From Methanocorpusculum sp. (GTDB taxonomy: Archaea; Halobacteriota; Methanomicrobia; Methanomicrobiales; Methanocorpusculaceae), in assembly GCA_029986195.1 (NCBI GenBank), contig DALTYF010000023.1, positions 1 through 9,105 on the forward strand: a DNA stretch of 9,105 nucleotides, read 5' to 3'. Shown here one piece after another: positions 7,105 through 9,105 of this stretch. The position numbers and the translations under genes are program-made. How positions within the stretch are numbered: position 1 is the stretch's first letter; each line of letters opens with the position of its first letter. The notes below the pieces were generated by a model. The model saw only the letters and a program-made list of their open reading frames with translations. It made no database searches and was not told the origin of the DNA.

Positions 7105-8013
7105 TTATGCAGTGGTCTCTGTTGCAACCGTTGCGGTTGTGTTCACCGGCGTGGTGTTTGCAGCAACCGTTCCGTTTGCCGTCGGCTCAACGGTCGGCTC
7201 TGCTGCATCCTCGACGATGTACTGTGCAATCAGCTCTTTCCACTTCTCGGATGCCATAAGCTCGGGTCAGACCTGCGTTCATCAGTTCGCGGAGTTCGTT
7301 GTCGTCCTTGCGGACAGCAACCGCGTAATACTCGCCGGTCTCAATAGCGCCGAGCATTGTGAACTGCGGCTTGCCCTGGATGTAGCTCTCGATGTTTACA
7401 TCATCGAAGATAACTGCGTCAACAAGTCCCTGCTCAAGGGCAACCATCGACATCGGGAAGGAATCGAACAGCTTGATCTTGCCGTCCTTTACCAGCTGGT
7501 TGTACTTCTCCTCACCAAAGAGTCCGCCCTCGTCTTTTGCCTTCTGCATCCACTGGTCTGCGGAACAGCTGCGCTGCACACCGATAACCACAGTGGCATT
7601 GGTGAACTGATCCATCGTCACACCAGAACCGGTCTTCACGGCAATACCCTGATTGACCTGCCAGTACGGAATGGTAAAGTTTACCTTCTCTAACCGATCG
7701 GGCGTAATGGACATACCGGAGTACACCATGCCAATCTTTCCGGTCTGCAGTGCCGGAATGATTCCGTCCCATGCAACACCCTGAATCTTGACATTGAATC
7801 CCTTCTGCTCTGCGATCCACTTCACCGAATCGACATCAAAACCGACGAACTCACTGTTGTCGCCAAGGTATGAAAACGGCGGGTATTCTGCGTCAATACC
7901 AACAACATAGGTTTTTTTGCCGTCTTCGGCGGGAGTGTTTACACACCCTGCCATCAGGATGGCAAAAACAAGGCAAAGCCCTGCTACCCCATACAACACT
8001 TTTTTTTATCCAT
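7105..8013 (-). CDS. Amino-acid ABC transporter substrate-binding lipoprotein, with two apparent frameshifts
   Basis: The clean open frame runs from GTG 7999 to a stop at 7187, but the family signals go further at both ends. ATG 8013 followed by GATAAA would read MDKKKVLYGVAGLC if the A8 run (8000-8007) had nine A. That gives a proper charged lipoprotein signal with lipobox LMAGC. Near the 3' end, dropping one base of GGG (7264-7266) restores ELMASEKWKELIAQYIVED, the usual last helix, and an open frame to TAA 7105. Core motifs are intact: DAEYPPFSYL, FVGFDVD, GMSITPDRLEKVNFTIPYW and VDAVIFDDVN. This is a periplasmic-binding-protein type 2 fold, probably for polar amino acids, anchored outside the membrane. 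No permease or ATPase gene is adjacent. The end is a Thr-rich tail. TATA ATTTATATTG (8044-8035) sits 26 nt before ATG 8013. Confidence 0.88.
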
Positions 8014-8044
8014 CCTATAGTGATGGGAGTTAATCAATATAAAT
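8010..8044 (-). promoter_or_regulatory. Promoter of the binding-protein gene with a near-palindrome at the start
   Basis: ATTTATATTG (8044-8035) is a TATA box, and its spacing puts transcription start at about 8014, next to ATG 8013, so the mRNA is probably leaderless. CCATCCTATAGTGATGG (8010-8026) is an inverted repeat that misses perfect symmetry by one base; it covers the start point and could be an operator. Confidence 0.5.
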
Positions 8045-8065
8045 TACTTGCCGCGGGAAAAAGAA

Positions 8066-8359
8066 TTATTTCATATAGAACCAGCAGTGGCAGTGGCCGT
8101 CGGTTTCCACATCCTTTTCCGCTTCCCGGCAGGGACAGATATAGAGCTTGTCAACGTCGGGGTTGCCGCTTGGAAGTCTGCACGGACAGTACCGCTTTCC
8201 CCGCATCAGCTTGTTGCGGGCAAGTCCCTCAATGACCGAGTCGGCGATGGGCATATTCGGATTCAGTGTCCAGCCTTTCAGTTTTGCAAATTTCTCCGAG
8301 TCCGCACGGATCTTCGGGACAAGTGCGGCGATCTCTTCCGGGGATGGAGGGGTGGTCAT
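8066..8359 (-). CDS. ftrB: Ferredoxin:thioredoxin reductase catalytic subunit-like protein
   Basis: 97 residues with all six signature cysteines: CPC (58-60), CPC (75-77) and CHC (90-92). In the plant enzyme four of these ligate a 4Fe-4S cluster and two form the redox disulfide beside it. The protein passes electrons from ferredoxin to a disulfide on thioredoxin or a similar partner. Spacings are X14 and X12, against X16 and X8 in chloroplast FTR. Methanogens have stand-alone catalytic subunits of this type (ferredoxin:disulfide reductase); no variable subunit or thioredoxin gene is in the window. The ATG at 8359 follows def by 48 bp on the same strand, so co-transcription is likely. No Shine-Dalgarno is evident; a weak AT-rich element lies about 25 nt upstream. 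Family call very sure. Confidence 0.93.
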   Translation of the reverse strand: MTTPPSPEEIAALVPKIRADSEKFAKLKGWTLNPNMPIADSVIEGLARNKLMRGKRYCPCRLPSGNPDVDKLYICPCREAEKDVETDGHCHCWFYMK

Positions 8360-8407
8360 GGAATCTATTATTTCTCTGGGAGAATATCTGCTTTTGGTTT
8401 GGGAACG

Positions 8408-8899
8408 TTATGTTCTGCTGCCTGCAATCCTGTCCAGATCCTTTTGGATCAGCTTTCGCATGCCGGGTCTGAGGTGATCGATGAAGAGTACTCCCTCATG
8501 ATGATCCTTCTCGTGCAGAAACGCCCGGGCGGCAATGCCTTTCAGCTCGCACTGGATAACCTCTCCGCTCTCGTCCAGATACCGGACCGTGATTTTTCTC
8601 GGGCGCCGTACCGGACGCTGGATGCCGGGAAGGCAGGGACTTCCTTCCATGTCCTCAACCGGCGCACCTTCCGTGAGTACCTCCGGGTTTGCACCCCGGA
8701 TCACCGTGCCGCCTGCATTGATCACAAACAGCCGGAGCGAGACACCGATCTGCGGTGCGGAAAGACCCACACAATGGTTCGCGGTCATCGTGTCCCACAT
8801 GTCGGTCAGCACATCCCGTACTTCCTGTGTAATCTCCGGTACGGTCTCTGCCGGTGCTGCAAGAACCGGATCGCCGTACAGCCGTATCTCCCGAATCAT
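8408..8899 (-). CDS. def: Peptide deformylase-like protein with altered motif II
   Basis: 163 residues from ATG 8899 (MIREIRLYGDPVL, the usual family start); an ATG at 8920 would add seven unrelated residues. The family removes formyl from N-terminal Met using a metal held by two His and one Cys. Motif I is GLSAPQIG (45-52). Motif III is HEKDHHEG (129-136), with HExxH kept but the usual Leu after DH replaced by His. Motif II reads EGSPCLPG (85-92), where EGCLSxPG is expected: the metal-ligand Cys position is Ser, and a Cys lies two residues later. Archaea start proteins with unformylated Met, so the substrate is unclear; it may act on another N-acyl group or have been acquired from bacteria. 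It lies upstream of ftrB in a likely two-gene unit. Family sure, activity not. Confidence 0.9.
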   Translation of the reverse strand: MIREIRLYGDPVLAAPAETVPEITQEVRDVLTDMWDTMTANHCVGLSAPQIGVSLRLFVINAGGTVIRGANPEVLTEGAPVEDMEGSPCLPGIQRPVRRPRKITVRYLDESGEVIQCELKGIAARAFLHEKDHHEGVLFIDHLRPGMRKLIQKDLDRIAGSRT

Positions 8900-8908
8900 G
8901 GTATAACT

Positions 8909-8923
8909 TGTGTGCCGCACACA
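8909..8923. promoter_or_regulatory. 15-bp perfect palindrome upstream of def
   Basis: TGTGTGCCGCACACA has 7-bp arms around a single base. It lies 10 nt upstream of the def ATG, between that start and an A-rich, TATA-like element (about 8935-8925). That is a typical place for a repressor site in archaea. The symmetry is visible; operator function is inferred. Confidence 0.45.
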
Positions 8924-8987
8924 GCCATACTTTTTTCGTATCGGGGGTGGGCAAACTGTTTTAGTAAAGAATACGAAATAAACTCAC

Positions 8988-9105
8988 ATGCAAATCGAGT
9001 CCCTCCTCCTGACCGGTCCCGGTGTTGCTGCCGATGCCTACTGCCTCTCGACCTCGGGCCTGCCTGTCTGATCTTTGCAAAATCCTCCGCCGGTTTTGTC
9101 GGCTG
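8988..9105 (+). CDS. DUF1805-like protein, cut by the window edge, with an apparent frameshift
   Basis: The frame from ATG 8988 reads MQIESLLLTGPGVAADAY and then meets a TGA at 9069-9071. In the +3 frame the sequence continues ACLIFAKSSAGFVG up to the edge. Together the two pieces look like the start of a DUF1805 (YunC-like) protein, a small conserved family of about 70-100 residues: an N-terminal strand, then a hydrophobic strand and a GFVxCG turn. One added base, or two lost, between about 9037 and 9062 joins them, for example in the CC-rich stretch after GCCTAC. The family function is not established. The start is divergent from def, with no clear Shine-Dalgarno. Assignment is moderate because only about 38 residues are visible. 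Confidence 0.5.

Noticed and set aside
7112..7693. 193-codon plus-strand frame opposite the binding-protein gene
   Set aside because: It is antisense to the binding protein, whose corrected frame explains this region through to TAA 7105.

Overview
The window looks like a methanogenic archaeon, most likely of the order Methanomicrobiales (Methanocorpusculum or a relative). Evidence: archaeal-type riboflavin synthase (RibC), a methanogen-type class V aminotransferase, a PurE without visible PurK, an orphan ferredoxin:thioredoxin-reductase catalytic subunit, a surface protein resembling Methanomicrobiales S-layer-type proteins, TATA boxes about 26 nt before starts, leaderless starts, and T-tracts after stop codons. 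The placement rests on recognising protein families, not on a database search.

Layout, left to right. Positions 1-1028 (minus): a secreted surface protein, cut by the window edge and disrupted by a 73-bp insertion and an apparent 1-nt frameshift. 1070-1576 (minus): a small lipoprotein. 1624-4013 (minus): an overlapping lysC-purM pair (aspartokinase, AIR synthetase). 4112-4297 (minus): a 61-residue conserved protein of unknown function. 4353-5944 (minus): an overlapping aminotransferase-ribC pair. From 5994 (plus): purE, divergent from the aminotransferase across about 50 bp holding a palindromic TATA element, then a hexapeptide-repeat acetyltransferase (6451-7017). 7105-8013 (minus): an amino-acid-type ABC substrate-binding lipoprotein with two compensating frameshifts. 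8066-8899 (minus): ftrB and a peptide deformylase. 8988 to the end (plus): a DUF1805-like gene, cut by the edge and also apparently frameshifted.

The core genes serve purine synthesis (purM, purE), the aspartate-family amino acid pathway (lysC), transamination and flavin synthesis. They are intact and tightly packed. The damage falls in the surface protein, the binding protein and the DUF1805 gene: four single-base indels plus one duplication-type insertion. Whether this is real decay or variation, or consensus error at short homopolymers, cannot be settled here.

The most unusual points are: the 37-bp direct repeat flanking a 36-bp AT-rich insert that breaks the surface gene yet supplies a TATA box and an in-frame ATG; the deformylase whose metal-ligand motif reads EGSPC instead of EGC; and palindromes at the promoters of lysC, def and the aminotransferase/purE pair. 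I found no tRNA, rRNA, IS element or true CRISPR array, and no gene-free stretch longer than 300 bases.
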